A stretch of DNA of 64,000 nucleotides from JAGPUQ01 sp963708735 (GTDB taxonomy: Bacteria > Pseudomonadota > Gammaproteobacteria > Pseudomonadales > Porticoccaceae), in contig CAVPTW010000013.1 in NCBI GenBank assembly GCA_963708735.1, positions 78,285 to 142,284 on the forward strand, read 5' to 3'. Below are positions 1-8,218 of this stretch, piece after piece; the stretch's first letter is position 1; each line of letters opens with the position of its first letter. The translations under genes were made by a program, and so were the position numbers. The notes below the pieces were generated by a model. The model did no database searches. It saw only the letters and a list, made by a program, of their open reading frames with translations, and was not told where the DNA came from.

Positions 1-322
1 TGGCGTAGGTGTTGTAGCGCGCGCGCAGCGGCAACACCGCGCCGCGTTCGGGCTGCATGTCCACCGGAATCTTTTTGGTCGCTTCGTAGTCCAGTCCGAC
101 CGGCCCTTTGAGAATGGCGTCGGCGCGGTCGCAGACGGCCTGGGTCGTGGCCGGAAACGGGTGGCCGTGGTCGAAGTAGGCTTGGGCGCCAAAGGGTGCC
201 TGAATCAGGTCGAAGTGGACCGGGTTGCGCTCCTCCACCACGCGCAGCACCTTGAGGGCTTCGCAGGTGATCTCGGGGCCGATACCGTCTCCGGGGAGTA
301 CGGCGACGCGATGGGTTTTCAT
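1..322 (-). CDS. Isocitrate/isopropylmalate dehydrogenase family protein, N-terminal part (probably LeuB)
   Basis: Only the first ~107 codons are in the window; the gene runs off the left edge. The start MKTHRVAVLPGDGIGPE carries the PGDGIGPE nucleotide-binding signature of the beta-decarboxylating dehydrogenase family. Further on the text reads AILKGPVGLDYEATKK and ends near RARYNTYA, the segment leading to the substrate-binding arginines. The family oxidises and decarboxylates 2-hydroxy acids with NAD(P). 3-Isopropylmalate dehydrogenase (leucine synthesis) is the likeliest member, but isocitrate or tartrate dehydrogenase cannot be excluded without the C-terminus. It follows the RsbU-V-W-like genes on the same strand after a 117-bp gap. 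Confidence 0.75.
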   Translation of the reverse strand, partial: MKTHRVAVLPGDGIGPEITCEALKVLRVVEERNPVHFDLIQAPFGAQAYFDHGHPFPATTQAVCDRADAILKGPVGLDYEATKKIPVDMQPERGAVLPLRARYNTYA

Positions 323-439
323 GAGCGCTCCGGGGTTGAGTCGAAAAACGGAGGCTATTGTAGGGAAGAATGCCCGGGCGTGAACCCGGGGTCCGCATCC
401 GCCCGAGCTTGATCAATATCCGGGAATCGTCGCCGCCAA

Positions 440-856
440 TCAGTTGCGGGGGATGACGACCTGCACAAGGTTACGGCCGTTGGCGCGCTCGTAGGCCAGG
501 GAGCTGGCCGCCTTGCGCACCAGCATGATTCCCAGCCCGCCGACCTTCGCCTCCGCCAGCGATGTGGCCGGCACCGGGTCCGGCTGCTCCAGGGGATTGA
601 ACGGACAGCCCTGATCGCTCACCACCAGCACCACATCTTCCGGCGTCAGGCTGATCGTCACCGCGACGGAATGATCGCTGTCGACACCGCCGTGGCGAAT
701 CGCGTTCGTCACCAGTTCCTCGAACACCAGTTCGGTCTGAAAGCGCGGTCGTTCGCCCACTCCGGCTCGGATCAGGATGGCGCCGAGTTCGCTCATGCCG
801 CGGGCCAGCTCGCCCGCGCCGGGTCCGATCTCCAGGCGCGCTGTGTCCGATGTCAC
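440..856 (-). CDS. RsbW-like serine kinase / anti-sigma factor (HATPase domain)
   Basis: A 138-residue single-domain GHKL ATPase. The N-box is FEELVTNAIRHG (about residues 45-56), the G1 box VVSDQGCPFNPLE (about 98-110), and the G2 box VGGLGIMLVRK (about 125-135). This composition and length fit RsbW/SpoIIAB-type kinases, which phosphorylate a STAS partner and may also bind a sigma factor or another client. The start is GTG, with GAGG five bases upstream. The STAS gene lies 30 bp upstream and the PP2C phosphatase gene just beyond, giving the complete kinase / antagonist / phosphatase trio in one transcription unit. The client regulated by the switch is not visible here. Confidence 0.85.
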   Translation of the reverse strand: MTSDTARLEIGPGAGELARGMSELGAILIRAGVGERPRFQTELVFEELVTNAIRHGGVDSDHSVAVTISLTPEDVVLVVSDQGCPFNPLEQPDPVPATSLAEAKVGGLGIMLVRKAASSLAYERANGRNLVQVVIPRN

Positions 857-886
857 GCAGACCTCGCGGTGGCTGGTCAGGATTCG

Positions 887-1228
887 TTATCCGTTGAGTT
901 GTCCGAGTGCTTCCTCGGTACTGAAAACGATCGGAATGATGTCGGCCAGTGCGGCATTGGCGAAGACTTCGTTGACCATTGCCTGCGGCGAGAGCAGCAC
1001 CAGCTTGCCGCCTTTTTTACCCACGGAACGGGCCACGGTGATGAACATGCGCAGCCCCATCGAGGCGATGAAGGATACCTCGGAAAGGTCGACGATGGCT
1101 TGGTGGCCGCCCGGCACGATACTCGCGGAAAACCGGGTTTCGATCTGGTCGACGCCCGCGGTATCCAGGCGGCCACGCAATGCTATTTTTATCGCCTTGC
1201 CGTCCAATTCGGTCACTTCCATTTCCAT
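887..1228 (-). CDS. STAS-domain anti-sigma factor antagonist (RsbV-like)
   Basis: A 113-residue STAS domain. The segment AIVDLSEVSFIASMGLRMF contains the conserved Asp-x-Ser region; the serine in SFIASMGLR is the expected phosphorylation site of the neighbouring RsbW-like kinase. I chose the ATG that begins MEMEVTELDG because GGAG sits nine bases before it; a GTG five codons upstream is an in-frame alternative. In partner switching the dephosphorylated STAS protein sequesters the kinase and frees its client. The gene lies between the PP2C phosphatase and kinase genes on the same strand. Confidence 0.88.
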   Translation of the reverse strand: MEMEVTELDGKAIKIALRGRLDTAGVDQIETRFSASIVPGGHQAIVDLSEVSFIASMGLRMFITVARSVGKKGGKLVLLSPQAMVNEVFANAALADIIPIVFSTEEALGQLNG

Positions 1229-1303
1229 GCCGGGTCGCTCCACTTCGGTTACAGGCTGTGGGCGGCCACAGGGCCGCCCAAATGACCCGACGCTAAAGGG
1301 CTT

Positions 1304-2443
1304 TCATGAAGCGAATGTGACAGTCAGCAGAGAAAAGTCGTCGTCGAAGGGGCCCGGGCGAGCGATGGCCCTGATCTGCCGATGCAGCCGCTCCGGCTCC
1401 GTCGTCATGGGGTCGGCAGCCTGGGTCAGCAACGGCAAAAAATCATCGAGGCCCCATTCCGCGCCCGCGGCGGTGACGATCTCGAAGACGCCGTCGCTGA
1501 ACAGATACAGGGTCGAACCCGGCGTCACGGTCAGCACTTCCGCCTGGTAGGCGTGGTCGGGCATGAGTCCGATGAGCGGCCCCCGGCTCTGCACGGGGGT
1601 CGCCTGCATCCGACTCCGCTCAACCAGGAAACCTGGATGGTGGCCGCCGGAGGCAAAGCGCAAGGAGCGCGAGGGACGGTTGTACACGCCGTACCACATG
1701 GTGAAGTACATGTCGTCGTGTTGTTCCATCGGGAACATCCGGTTGAGTTTGCGCAACACCTGCCCGGGATCGGTGAAGTCCGTATCCGGGAGCGCGCGCT
1801 GGCGCAGCACATTGAGCAATGACACCGAATGCATGGCTGCACTGACGCCATGCCCCGCGACATCGACGATGTAGGCGACGAAATTGTCGTCATCCAGGGC
1901 GCTGTAGCCGAAGGCATCGCCGCCCAGGCGTTCCGAGGGCAGATAGCACCAGTCGGTGCGGATCGGACCGTCGCCGAGCGGCAGGGGGAGCAGGGCGTGT
2001 ACGTAGCTGCTGGCCTTGGTCAGCGCCCTGTCGAGATCCAGGGACTCGCGGGTTTCCTGCCGGTTGCGAAGCTCGTATTGGAGGACATGGCTGCCGACCG
2101 AGAACACCACGCCTTCGGTCAGTTCGAACGGCTGGCTGATGCGGGAACCGCCGACCAGCGTGCCGTTGGTGGAGTCGTGGTCGATCAGCACCGGCGTGCC
2201 GGAACGCAGTTCCACGGTGCAGTGACGGCGCGACACCCGGCCATCCGGCAGAACGAGGTCGCACTCCGACCCGCGACCGATGACCAGAGATTCCGCGATG
2301 ATTTCAACCCGCAGGCCCGGCTGCGAACCTTCGAGCACGAGAAGATAGTGGCCCATCTCGGCCTGCCTGACGCGTGCCGCCGGCAGTGCATCGGAAAAGA
2401 AAACGGCGGTGCGATCGAGCGGCGAGTCGTCCAATGAAGCCAT
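1304..2443 (-). CDS. FHA-domain PP2C-type serine phosphatase (RsbU/SpoIIE-like)
   Basis: A 379-residue cytoplasmic protein with two domains. An FHA phosphothreonine-binding domain (about residues 52-123) has GRGSECD, SRRH and STNGT motifs. A SpoIIE-type PP2C domain (about 160-379) has the metal ligands in LGGDAFGYS, DVAGHGVSAA, LFSDGVFE and DDDFSLLTV. RsbU-type enzymes dephosphorylate the STAS antagonist, so this is the activating arm of the switch formed with the two downstream genes. Input sensing through FHA rather than PAS or GAF suggests control by a Ser/Thr kinase encoded elsewhere. Start ATG gives MASLDDSPLD; an open frame runs further upstream but without protein-like sequence. The 243 bp between this gene and regA carry no gene. 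Confidence 0.9.
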   Translation of the reverse strand: MASLDDSPLDRTAVFFSDALPAARVRQAEMGHYLLVLEGSQPGLRVEIIAESLVIGRGSECDLVLPDGRVSRRHCTVELRSGTPVLIDHDSTNGTLVGGSRISQPFELTEGVVFSVGSHVLQYELRNRQETRESLDLDRALTKASSYVHALLPLPLGDGPIRTDWCYLPSERLGGDAFGYSALDDDNFVAYIVDVAGHGVSAAMHSVSLLNVLRQRALPDTDFTDPGQVLRKLNRMFPMEQHDDMYFTMWYGVYNRPSRSLRFASGGHHPGFLVERSRMQATPVQSRGPLIGLMPDHAYQAEVLTVTPGSTLYLFSDGVFEIVTAAGAEWGLDDFLPLLTQAADPMTTEPERLHRQIRAIARPGPFDDDFSLLTVTFAS

Positions 2444-2686
2444 GTTGTATCCCGTCAAGTGAAGTCTGTCTCGGTACACCATAATGGAGAGCGGCAACGA
2501 AGGTAAATGACTTGCGGCCAGTGCCGATGGCCAGCCATCAAGTGACGACAGTCGATCCCGCCCGGTCACGCAGACGCCAAGCCGATGTCGGCTGCATGCC
2601 CCGGTTGTCGCGCGTTCCGCCAGTCGTTGGTGGTCGCCCTGCACAGGCTGGCAGAAGGAGGACTGCACCGCCACGGCGCACGACCG

Positions 2687-3220
2687 TCACTGTTTCACCG
2701 GACGCTTGGTGAGCTTGCGTTGCAGGGTGCGGCGATGCATACCCAGCGCGCGCGCGGTGTTCGCGATGTTGCCGCTGTGGGCGTCCAGAACCCGCTGGAT
2801 ATGCTCCCATTCCACCCGCTCCAGCGAGGGTATGGCCGCGGGCGGCGTCGGCGCCGCGGGGGCTTCATCTTCAAAGGCGGCGAGGATCTCGGCAATGCCT
2901 GCCGGCTTGCCCAGGTAATGGGTGGCGCCCAGCTTGATGGCATTCACCGCGGTGGCGACGCTGGCGTAGCCCGTCAGCACGACGATGTGGAGCTCGGGGT
3001 CCAGCGCCTTGAGGCGGGGGATGAGATGCAGACCCGAGCTCTCCGCGAGCTTGAGGTCGAGGATGGCGCGCTGCGGACGGAAACGCGCGCATTCGCGCAC
3101 TGCCGCGTCGGCGTCATAGGCGATGACCGCCTCCTGCTGGAGGCGGGCCAGACTGTGGGCCAGCGCCGCACAAAACGCGGGATCGTCGTCGACGATCAGA
3201 TAGCGGCAGCTCGTGTTCAC
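2687..3220 (-). CDS. regA: Redox response regulator RegA/PrrA-like
   Basis: A 177-residue response regulator with a receiver domain (acidic pocket D11-D13, phosphorylation site D55 in AILDLKLAE, signalling T in VLTGYAS, K in LGKPAG). A proline-rich linker (APAAPTPPAAIP) joins it to a Fis-type helix-turn-helix at about residues 140-172 (GNIANTARALGMHRRTLQRKL). This is the compact layout of RegA/PrrA/ActR, global regulators of respiration, carbon and nitrogen metabolism in response to redox state. Its start codon overlaps the end of the sensor kinase gene by 4 bp (ATGA), so the two are translationally coupled. Confidence 0.93.
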   Translation of the reverse strand: MNTSCRYLIVDDDPAFCAALAHSLARLQQEAVIAYDADAAVRECARFRPQRAILDLKLAESSGLHLIPRLKALDPELHIVVLTGYASVATAVNAIKLGATHYLGKPAGIAEILAAFEDEAPAAPTPPAAIPSLERVEWEHIQRVLDAHSGNIANTARALGMHRRTLQRKLTKRPVKQ

Positions 3221-4473
3221 CGACCGGGCACCGTCAGGGGCAGGGTGATTCGCGTCAGGGTACCGCCTTCCGCATCATCGCGAAGCTCCACCGCGCCGCC
3301 GTGGCGGCCGATGGTGGAGTGCGACAGAAACAGTCCGAGCCCCAGTCCGCGGGGTTTTGCGCTGCGTCCCGGTTGCCCCAGGTAGGGCCGCTGTTCCGGA
3401 GCGATCCCGGGGCCGAAGTCGCGAATCCGGATGGTCAGGACGTCCGGCGTCCAGTCGGCTTCCACAATGATGCGCGGCGAGGCATCGGCGGCATTGTCGA
3501 GCAGATTCTGCAGCGCCGGTTCCAGGGCCGGGTGGAAGCGCGCGCAGAGTTCCGGGTTTGCCGGGTTCAGCCGCAGTTCGGCGATGGCGGTCGGGCGCAG
3601 CACCTGCCAACGCGCGAGGAGATTTTTGAGGTAGGTGGCTACCGGCTCGGATTGTGGTTGCTGGTCGCGGATGCCGGCCGCATGCGCGAGCTTCTGCAGG
3701 GTTTCGCGGCAGCGCGCGAGTTGCTGGTCGAGGATGTCGAGTCCCGGGTCGCCGAGTCCGGCGCGGTCTTCGCGGGCCGCGTCGACCAGCAGCCTCATGG
3801 TATTGAGCGGTGTGCCCAGTTCGTGGGCGGCGCCCGCCGCCAGCGTGGCCACACTCAGCAACTGCTCGTCGCGCAACTGTTCTTCCCGCTGCTGGGCGAT
3901 CTGTTGCTGCTGGCGGCGCAGGGTTTCCGCCATGTTGAACAAGAAATAACTGATCAGTGCCGCGCTCATGGCAAAGTTCGCCCACATGCCCAGGACATGC
4001 AGGCTGAAATCGTCGTGGTGCGTGGCGGGCAGCAACGCCGGGACCGGCTGGTGAAAAATCAGCAGCAGGCTGTAGCACGCAAAGGCAAGCGCGGTGACCG
4101 ACCACGCGAGGGTCCGGTTGAGTGTCGCGGCGGCGATGCTGACCGGCACCAGGTAATAGGAAATGAGCGGATTGGTCGCGCCGCCGCTGAAAAACAGCAG
4201 GCCGCTGAGTCCGCCGATATCGAGCAGCAGGTGGCTGAAAAACTCGGTTTCCGAGATGGGTAGCGGGCGCCGGATGCGCCAGCGCGCCAGCGCGTTCAAT
4301 ACCGCAAACAGGCCGAGCAGGGCGGCGAGTGCGAGGAGGTGTGGTTCCTGTGTGAGATCCGGACCCAGAACGGCGAGCGCGAGGCCGAGACTGCCGAGCG
4401 CGATATAGCGAATCGTGGTCAGCTGGCGCAGATTGTCGCGGGCGGCGGACAACAATGGCGGGGGCCGGATCAT
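3217..4473 (-). CDS. regB: Redox sensor histidine kinase RegB/PrrB-like
   Basis: A 418-residue membrane kinase with about six transmembrane segments in residues 20-180, a dimerisation/H-box LAAGAAHELGTPLNT (phospho-acceptor H217), and an ATPase domain with N-box LQNLLDNAADA and G-boxes DFGPGIAPE and GLGLGLFLS. Two redox-sensing features of the RegB family are visible: the quinone-binding GGATNPL motif (residues 97-103, family GGxxNPF) between membrane helices, and a cysteine at 255 in QLARCRETL, in the position of the redox-active cysteine. It transfers phosphate to RegA, encoded immediately downstream. It is divergent from argG. Confidence 0.93.
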   Translation of the reverse strand: MIRPPPLLSAARDNLRQLTTIRYIALGSLGLALAVLGPDLTQEPHLLALAALLGLFAVLNALARWRIRRPLPISETEFFSHLLLDIGGLSGLLFFSGGATNPLISYYLVPVSIAAATLNRTLAWSVTALAFACYSLLLIFHQPVPALLPATHHDDFSLHVLGMWANFAMSAALISYFLFNMAETLRRQQQQIAQQREEQLRDEQLLSVATLAAGAAHELGTPLNTMRLLVDAAREDRAGLGDPGLDILDQQLARCRETLQKLAHAAGIRDQQPQSEPVATYLKNLLARWQVLRPTAIAELRLNPANPELCARFHPALEPALQNLLDNAADASPRIIVEADWTPDVLTIRIRDFGPGIAPEQRPYLGQPGRSAKPRGLGLGLFLSHSTIGRHGGAVELRDDAEGGTLTRITLPLTVPGR

Positions 4474-4604
4474 CCGCGAATGTTAGCAGAGCGCCACGCT
4501 TGGGCGCGGGAGCGCGTCGGGGCAAGTTCTCGTGAAGGGAAGTTCTCGTGCAAGGGCGACGGATGCTGGGTAAAATCCCGCCCCCTTCAGATCGTTTTCG
4601 GGAG

Positions 4605-5828
4605 ATGTCAGTGTCCGCCATCAACAAAGTGGTGCTCGCCTATTCCGGCGGTCTGGATACCTCGGTGATCGTGCGCTGGCTGCAGGAAACCTACGGCTGC
4701 GAGGTGGTGACCTTTACCGCCGACATCGGTCAGGGCGAAGAGCTGGAGCCGGCGCGTGCGAAGGCCCGGGCGCTGGGTGTCAAGGAAATCCACATTGACG
4801 ACCTGCGTGAAGAGTTCGTGCGGGATTTCGTGTTCCCGATGTTTCGCGCCAATGCCATCTACGAAGGCGAATACCTGCTCGGTACCTCCATTGCGCGACC
4901 CCTGATCGCCAAGCGCCTGGTGGAGATCGCCAACGCGGCGGGCGCCGATGCGATCTCCCACGGCGCCACCGGCAAGGGCAATGACCAGGTGCGTTTCGAA
5001 CTCGGTGCCTATGCGCTCAAGCCCGGTATCCGGGTGATCGCGCCCTGGCGCGAATGGGATCTGGGTTCCCGCGACTCGCTGATGGCCTACTGCAAACAGC
5101 ACAACATCCCGGTAGATTTCGCCAGCGGCAAAAAGTCGCCCTATTCCATGGACGCCAATCTGCTGCACATCTCCTACGAGGGCGGCCAGCTTGAAGATCC
5201 CTGGCTGGAGCCGGAAGAGAGCATGTGGCGCTGGTCGGTGGCGCCCGAGGCCGCGCCCGACAAGCCCGCCTACATCGAGCTGTCCTATCGCGGCGGCGAC
5301 ATTGTCGCCATCGACGGCGAGGCCCTGAGCCCGGCGACGGTGCTGGCGCGACTCAACCAGCTGGGCGGCGCGCACGGCATCGGACGTCTCGATCTGGTCG
5401 AGAATCGCTATGTGGGCATGAAGTCCCGCGGCTGCTACGAGACGCCCGGCGGCACCATCATGCTCAGGGCCCATCGCGCCATCGAGTCGATCACCCTCGA
5501 TCGCGAGGTGGCGCATCTCAAGGACGAGTTGATGCCGCGCTATGCGAGTCTGATCTACAACGGCTACTGGTGGTCGCCGGAGCGCCAGCTGCTGCAGGGT
5601 ATGATCGACGCGTCCCAGGGTCCGGTGAACGGCACGGTGCGGGTGAAGCTCTACAAGGGCAATGTCACCGTGGTCGGCCGGCGTTCCGAGGACAGCCTGT
5701 TCGACGCCCGCATCGCCACCTTCGAGGACGATGCCGGCGCCTACAATCAGCAGGATGCCGAGGGCTTCATCAAACTCAATGCGCTGCGTCTGCGCATCGC
5801 CGCCAGCAAGGGGCGCCAGTTGTCCTGA
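4605..5828 (+). CDS. argG: Argininosuccinate synthase
   Basis: A 407-residue cytoplasmic enzyme that joins citrulline and aspartate using ATP, the penultimate step of arginine synthesis. The PP-loop ATP site is at the N-terminus (VVLAYSGGLDTSV). SHGATGKGNDQVRFE and SRGCYETPGGTIM are family signatures, and the length matches the standard ~400-residue bacterial form. The ATG at 4605 directly abuts the Shine-Dalgarno GGGAG. The GTG at 4611 (giving MSAINKVVLAYS) has ideal six-base spacing and may be the real start. The leader from 4474 contains a short direct repeat (AAGTTCTCGTG twice) of unknown meaning. Confidence 0.97.
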   Translation: MSVSAINKVVLAYSGGLDTSVIVRWLQETYGCEVVTFTADIGQGEELEPARAKARALGVKEIHIDDLREEFVRDFVFPMFRANAIYEGEYLLGTSIARPLIAKRLVEIANAAGADAISHGATGKGNDQVRFELGAYALKPGIRVIAPWREWDLGSRDSLMAYCKQHNIPVDFASGKKSPYSMDANLLHISYEGGQLEDPWLEPEESMWRWSVAPEAAPDKPAYIELSYRGGDIVAIDGEALSPATVLARLNQLGGAHGIGRLDLVENRYVGMKSRGCYETPGGTIMLRAHRAIESITLDREVAHLKDELMPRYASLIYNGYWWSPERQLLQGMIDASQGPVNGTVRVKLYKGNVTVVGRRSEDSLFDARIATFEDDAGAYNQQDAEGFIKLNALRLRIAASKGRQLS

Positions 5829-5882
5829 GATGTTCGTCCTGAGACCCTGAGAACAGGCCCAGCTCACCGAGGAGACCAGATC

Positions 5883-6263
5883 ATGCGACTTTTGCACACC
5901 ATGCTTCGGGTCGGCGATCTCGATCGCTCGATCGCGTTCTACACCGGGCTGCTCGGCATGCAGTTGCTGCGCCGCAAGGATTTTCCCGGCGGTCGTTTCA
6001 CCCTGGCATTTCTTGGCTATGGTCCGGAATCCGAACAGACGGTGCTGGAGCTGACCCACAACTGGGATATTTCGAGCTACGAGCTCGGCACCGCCTACGG
6101 CCATATCGCGATCGGAGTGGACGATGTCCATGCCGCCTGCGAACGCATCAAGGCCGGGGGCGGCAAGGTGGTGCGGGAGCCCGGGCCCATGCAGCACGGC
6201 AGCACCGTGCTGGCCTTCGTCGAGGATCCGGACGGGTATCGGATCGAGCTGCTCTCGATTTAG
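5883..6263 (+). CDS. gloA: Lactoylglutathione lyase (glyoxalase I)
   Basis: A 126-residue vicinal-oxygen-chelate enzyme that isomerises the methylglyoxal-glutathione hemithioacetal to S-lactoylglutathione. All four metal ligands occupy the E. coli GloA positions: H5, E56, H74 and E122. It lacks the insertion typical of Zn enzymes, so it belongs to the Ni/Co-type short class. GAGGAG upstream of the ATG is a strong ribosome site. The stop codon touches the edge of the inverted-repeat element that follows. Confidence 0.96.
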   Translation: MRLLHTMLRVGDLDRSIAFYTGLLGMQLLRRKDFPGGRFTLAFLGYGPESEQTVLELTHNWDISSYELGTAYGHIAIGVDDVHAACERIKAGGGKVVREPGPMQHGSTVLAFVEDPDGYRIELLSI

Positions 6264-6404
6264 CAGCTTGTTGAAAAACTGCTGCGGCAGCCATCTGCTT
6301 CGTTGCGCGGTGCTCGCTCCCTCGCCTATCTATCTGATATGTCTCAGTCGCTGCGCGCCGTGCGCCTCGCATCTGGCCGCCTCGCGACGTTTTTCAACAA
6401 GCTG
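6264..6404. repeat. 141-bp MITE-like element with 16-bp perfect terminal inverted repeats
   Basis: The left end (6264-6279) CAGCTTGTTGAAAAAC and the right end (6389-6404) are exact reverse complements. The interior has no coding potential. The element fills nearly all the space between gloA and the next gene, with its outer edge directly after the gloA stop codon. That geometry fits a non-autonomous miniature transposable element or a large imperfect palindrome acting as a bidirectional terminator. No target-site duplication is obvious. No other copy was noticed in this window. Confidence 0.7.
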
Positions 6405-6426
6405 TTAGCCCTACGATGGATCGGCT

Positions 6427-6846
6427 TCAGTCCTCATCGTCCACCACCAGGGGTGGCGAGCCCGTCCTGGCGCGCAGCCAGTTGAGCCCCGACAGCACCG
6501 CACGCTGGCGCGCGATACGCCGCTCCAGGGCGAATTTCCCTGGATAGTCCAGCAGCAGCAGTCCCATCGCCATGGTCAGCAGGCCCTGGCCGGGTATGAA
6601 GATCATGGCGAAACCGCCGGTCAGCAGAATGGCGCCGAGCAGATTTTTCCCGATCAACAACAGCAATCGGATCACCGGGTGGCGTTGCTTCAGCGGGACG
6701 GCGTGACGCCTGTGGTGGGCAAAATAATCAGGCGGAATGCGCGCCACCAGCCAGGGCAGGGTGACCAGGCTGATGACGAAGGTTGCCACCGACGCGACCG
6801 TGAGCCAGCCCAGCAGCACCTGGTTTGCCGTCAGCCAGGCGTTCAC
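6427..6846 (-). CDS. Small inner-membrane protein, PGPGW-like
   Basis: A 139-residue protein with an N-terminal membrane segment (about residues 8-35) and a second hydrophobic region (about 60-100) containing IFIPGQGLLTMAMGLLLL. This resembles the PGPG turn of the PGPGW family, followed by a basic cytoplasmic tail. Function unknown. Its start overlaps the ygfZ stop by 4 bp, so it is probably co-translated with ygfZ. The family assignment rests on a motif resemblance only. Confidence 0.75.
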   Translation of the reverse strand: MNAWLTANQVLLGWLTVASVATFVISLVTLPWLVARIPPDYFAHHRRHAVPLKQRHPVIRLLLLIGKNLLGAILLTGGFAMIFIPGQGLLTMAMGLLLLDYPGKFALERRIARQRAVLSGLNWLRARTGSPPLVVDDED

Positions 6847-7898
6847 TCTGCCGCTGTCGTGTAGGGCAGCGGCAGGAACTCGACGGCGATCGGGCCGCCT
6901 CCGAATTCCAGAACGCTCGCATCACGGGCTTCGTCCCGCAAGACCACCAGCGCCTCGCAGCGATCAGCGCCGGCCGGCGCTACCAGCACCACGATGCCGA
7001 TCGGGTTAGCAGCGCCGGTCTGCGTGGCTTCGGTACCGGGCGCGGGTGGTTGAGCGGTCGCGATGCGCAGGCGGTGTAGATGGCGTTTCAGCTTACCCCG
7101 GTATTGGGTTCGCGCGACGACTTCCTGACCGGTGTAGCAACCCTTGGTGAAACTGACCGCGCCGGTGTGGTGGTAAGCGAGCATTTGCGGCAGGAATTGA
7201 TCGCCGGTCTCGGGGCGCACGTCCGCGTGACCGGCGCGGATGTCCAGCAGATGCCACAGCGGTAGACCGGCCGGGCGGGCGTGGCTTTCGAGTTCGAGCC
7301 AGCGCGTCTGTGCCTGCGCGACAGGGACCGCCAGCAGGAAGCGGGTGTCGCCACAGTGGATGGCCAGGGTGCCGTCGTCAGCACGCGCACTGCCCCGGTC
7401 GGGAATCCGCAAACCCAGCGATGCAAGGACCGCGGCGGCCTGGTCGCCGGCCAGGCCGAGGATGCGATAGTCATCGCTGGCGTCCGCGAGACTGGTCTTG
7501 GAAAACACGGCGTACTTGGCGAGGGTTTGCAGACTGGGCACGACCAGCGCGCGGTTCATCACCAACAGGAGTCCGGCGTCGGTCGCGACGGCGACGAAAC
7601 TCGTGAATACCCGTCCTTGCAGATTGCAGCAGGCGCCCCTGAGCGTGCCGCCCGGGACCAGTTGGCTGAAGTCCGCGGTGCTCTGGCCCTGGAGAAACTT
7701 CGCGCTGTCGGGTCCGCTCAGACTGAGCACCCCGAGATCGCCGAGATCCCAGAGCGCTGCAGCGGCGAGCAGGGTGTCGTAGTCCGCGGGCGTTTCCCCA
7801 AACGAGAGCGCCAGCTCGCCAGCCATGCGGGCTCCGCGCGCCGCGAGAAATCGGGACCAGTCTGTCACGCCATTGTCTCCATATGCGGTCTCCATCAT
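6843..7898 (-). CDS. ygfZ: Folate-binding Fe-S cluster / tRNA-modification factor YgfZ
   Basis: A 351-residue protein of the GcvT-like fold. The diagnostic YgfZ signature KGCYTGQEVVAR begins at K252, with the essential cysteine at C254. Known YgfZ proteins bind folate and support Fe-S enzymes such as MiaB. The gene is divergent from sdhE-ygfX, the usual neighbourhood in gammaproteobacteria. The first two codons are both ATG, so the exact start may shift by one residue. Confidence 0.94.
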   Translation of the reverse strand: MMETAYGDNGVTDWSRFLAARGARMAGELALSFGETPADYDTLLAAAALWDLGDLGVLSLSGPDSAKFLQGQSTADFSQLVPGGTLRGACCNLQGRVFTSFVAVATDAGLLLVMNRALVVPSLQTLAKYAVFSKTSLADASDDYRILGLAGDQAAAVLASLGLRIPDRGSARADDGTLAIHCGDTRFLLAVPVAQAQTRWLELESHARPAGLPLWHLLDIRAGHADVRPETGDQFLPQMLAYHHTGAVSFTKGCYTGQEVVARTQYRGKLKRHLHRLRIATAQPPAPGTEATQTGAANPIGIVVLVAPAGADRCEALVVLRDEARDASVLEFGGGPIAVEFLPLPYTTAAE

Positions 7899-7972
7899 GC
7901 GCGGCGAGTGTAGCGAGTCGGTCCATGGCCATCCATACCTATAATGCTCGCTGTATTCGCGGAGACTGGGCT

Positions 7973-8218
7973 ATGGACCACAATCGCCTGCGCTGGGCGG
8001 CGCGCCGCGGCATGCTCGAGCTCGATCTGTTGCTGACCAGCTTTGTCGAGCGCGGCTATGCGCAGGCCGAGCCGGAAGATCAGGCGCGTTTCGAACGCTT
8101 GCTCGCCTGCGAGGATCAGGATCTGTTCGGCTGGTTGATGGGACGTACTGAAGCGCCGGACGCTGATCTGAAGGCGATTGTCGCACTGGTGCTGGATGTC
8201 TGCCGCACCGCGCCTTGA
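7973..8218 (+). CDS. sdhE: FAD assembly factor SdhE
   Basis: An 81-residue cytoplasmic protein containing the RRGMLELD segment (the RGxxE motif needed for flavinylation) near residues 11-18. SdhE promotes covalent FAD attachment to succinate dehydrogenase and fumarate reductase flavoproteins. GGAG eight bases before the ATG supports this start. It overlaps ygfX by 23 bp, as in many gammaproteobacteria where the pair is co-transcribed. Confidence 0.95.
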   Translation: MDHNRLRWAARRGMLELDLLLTSFVERGYAQAEPEDQARFERLLACEDQDLFGWLMGRTEAPDADLKAIVALVLDVCRTAP

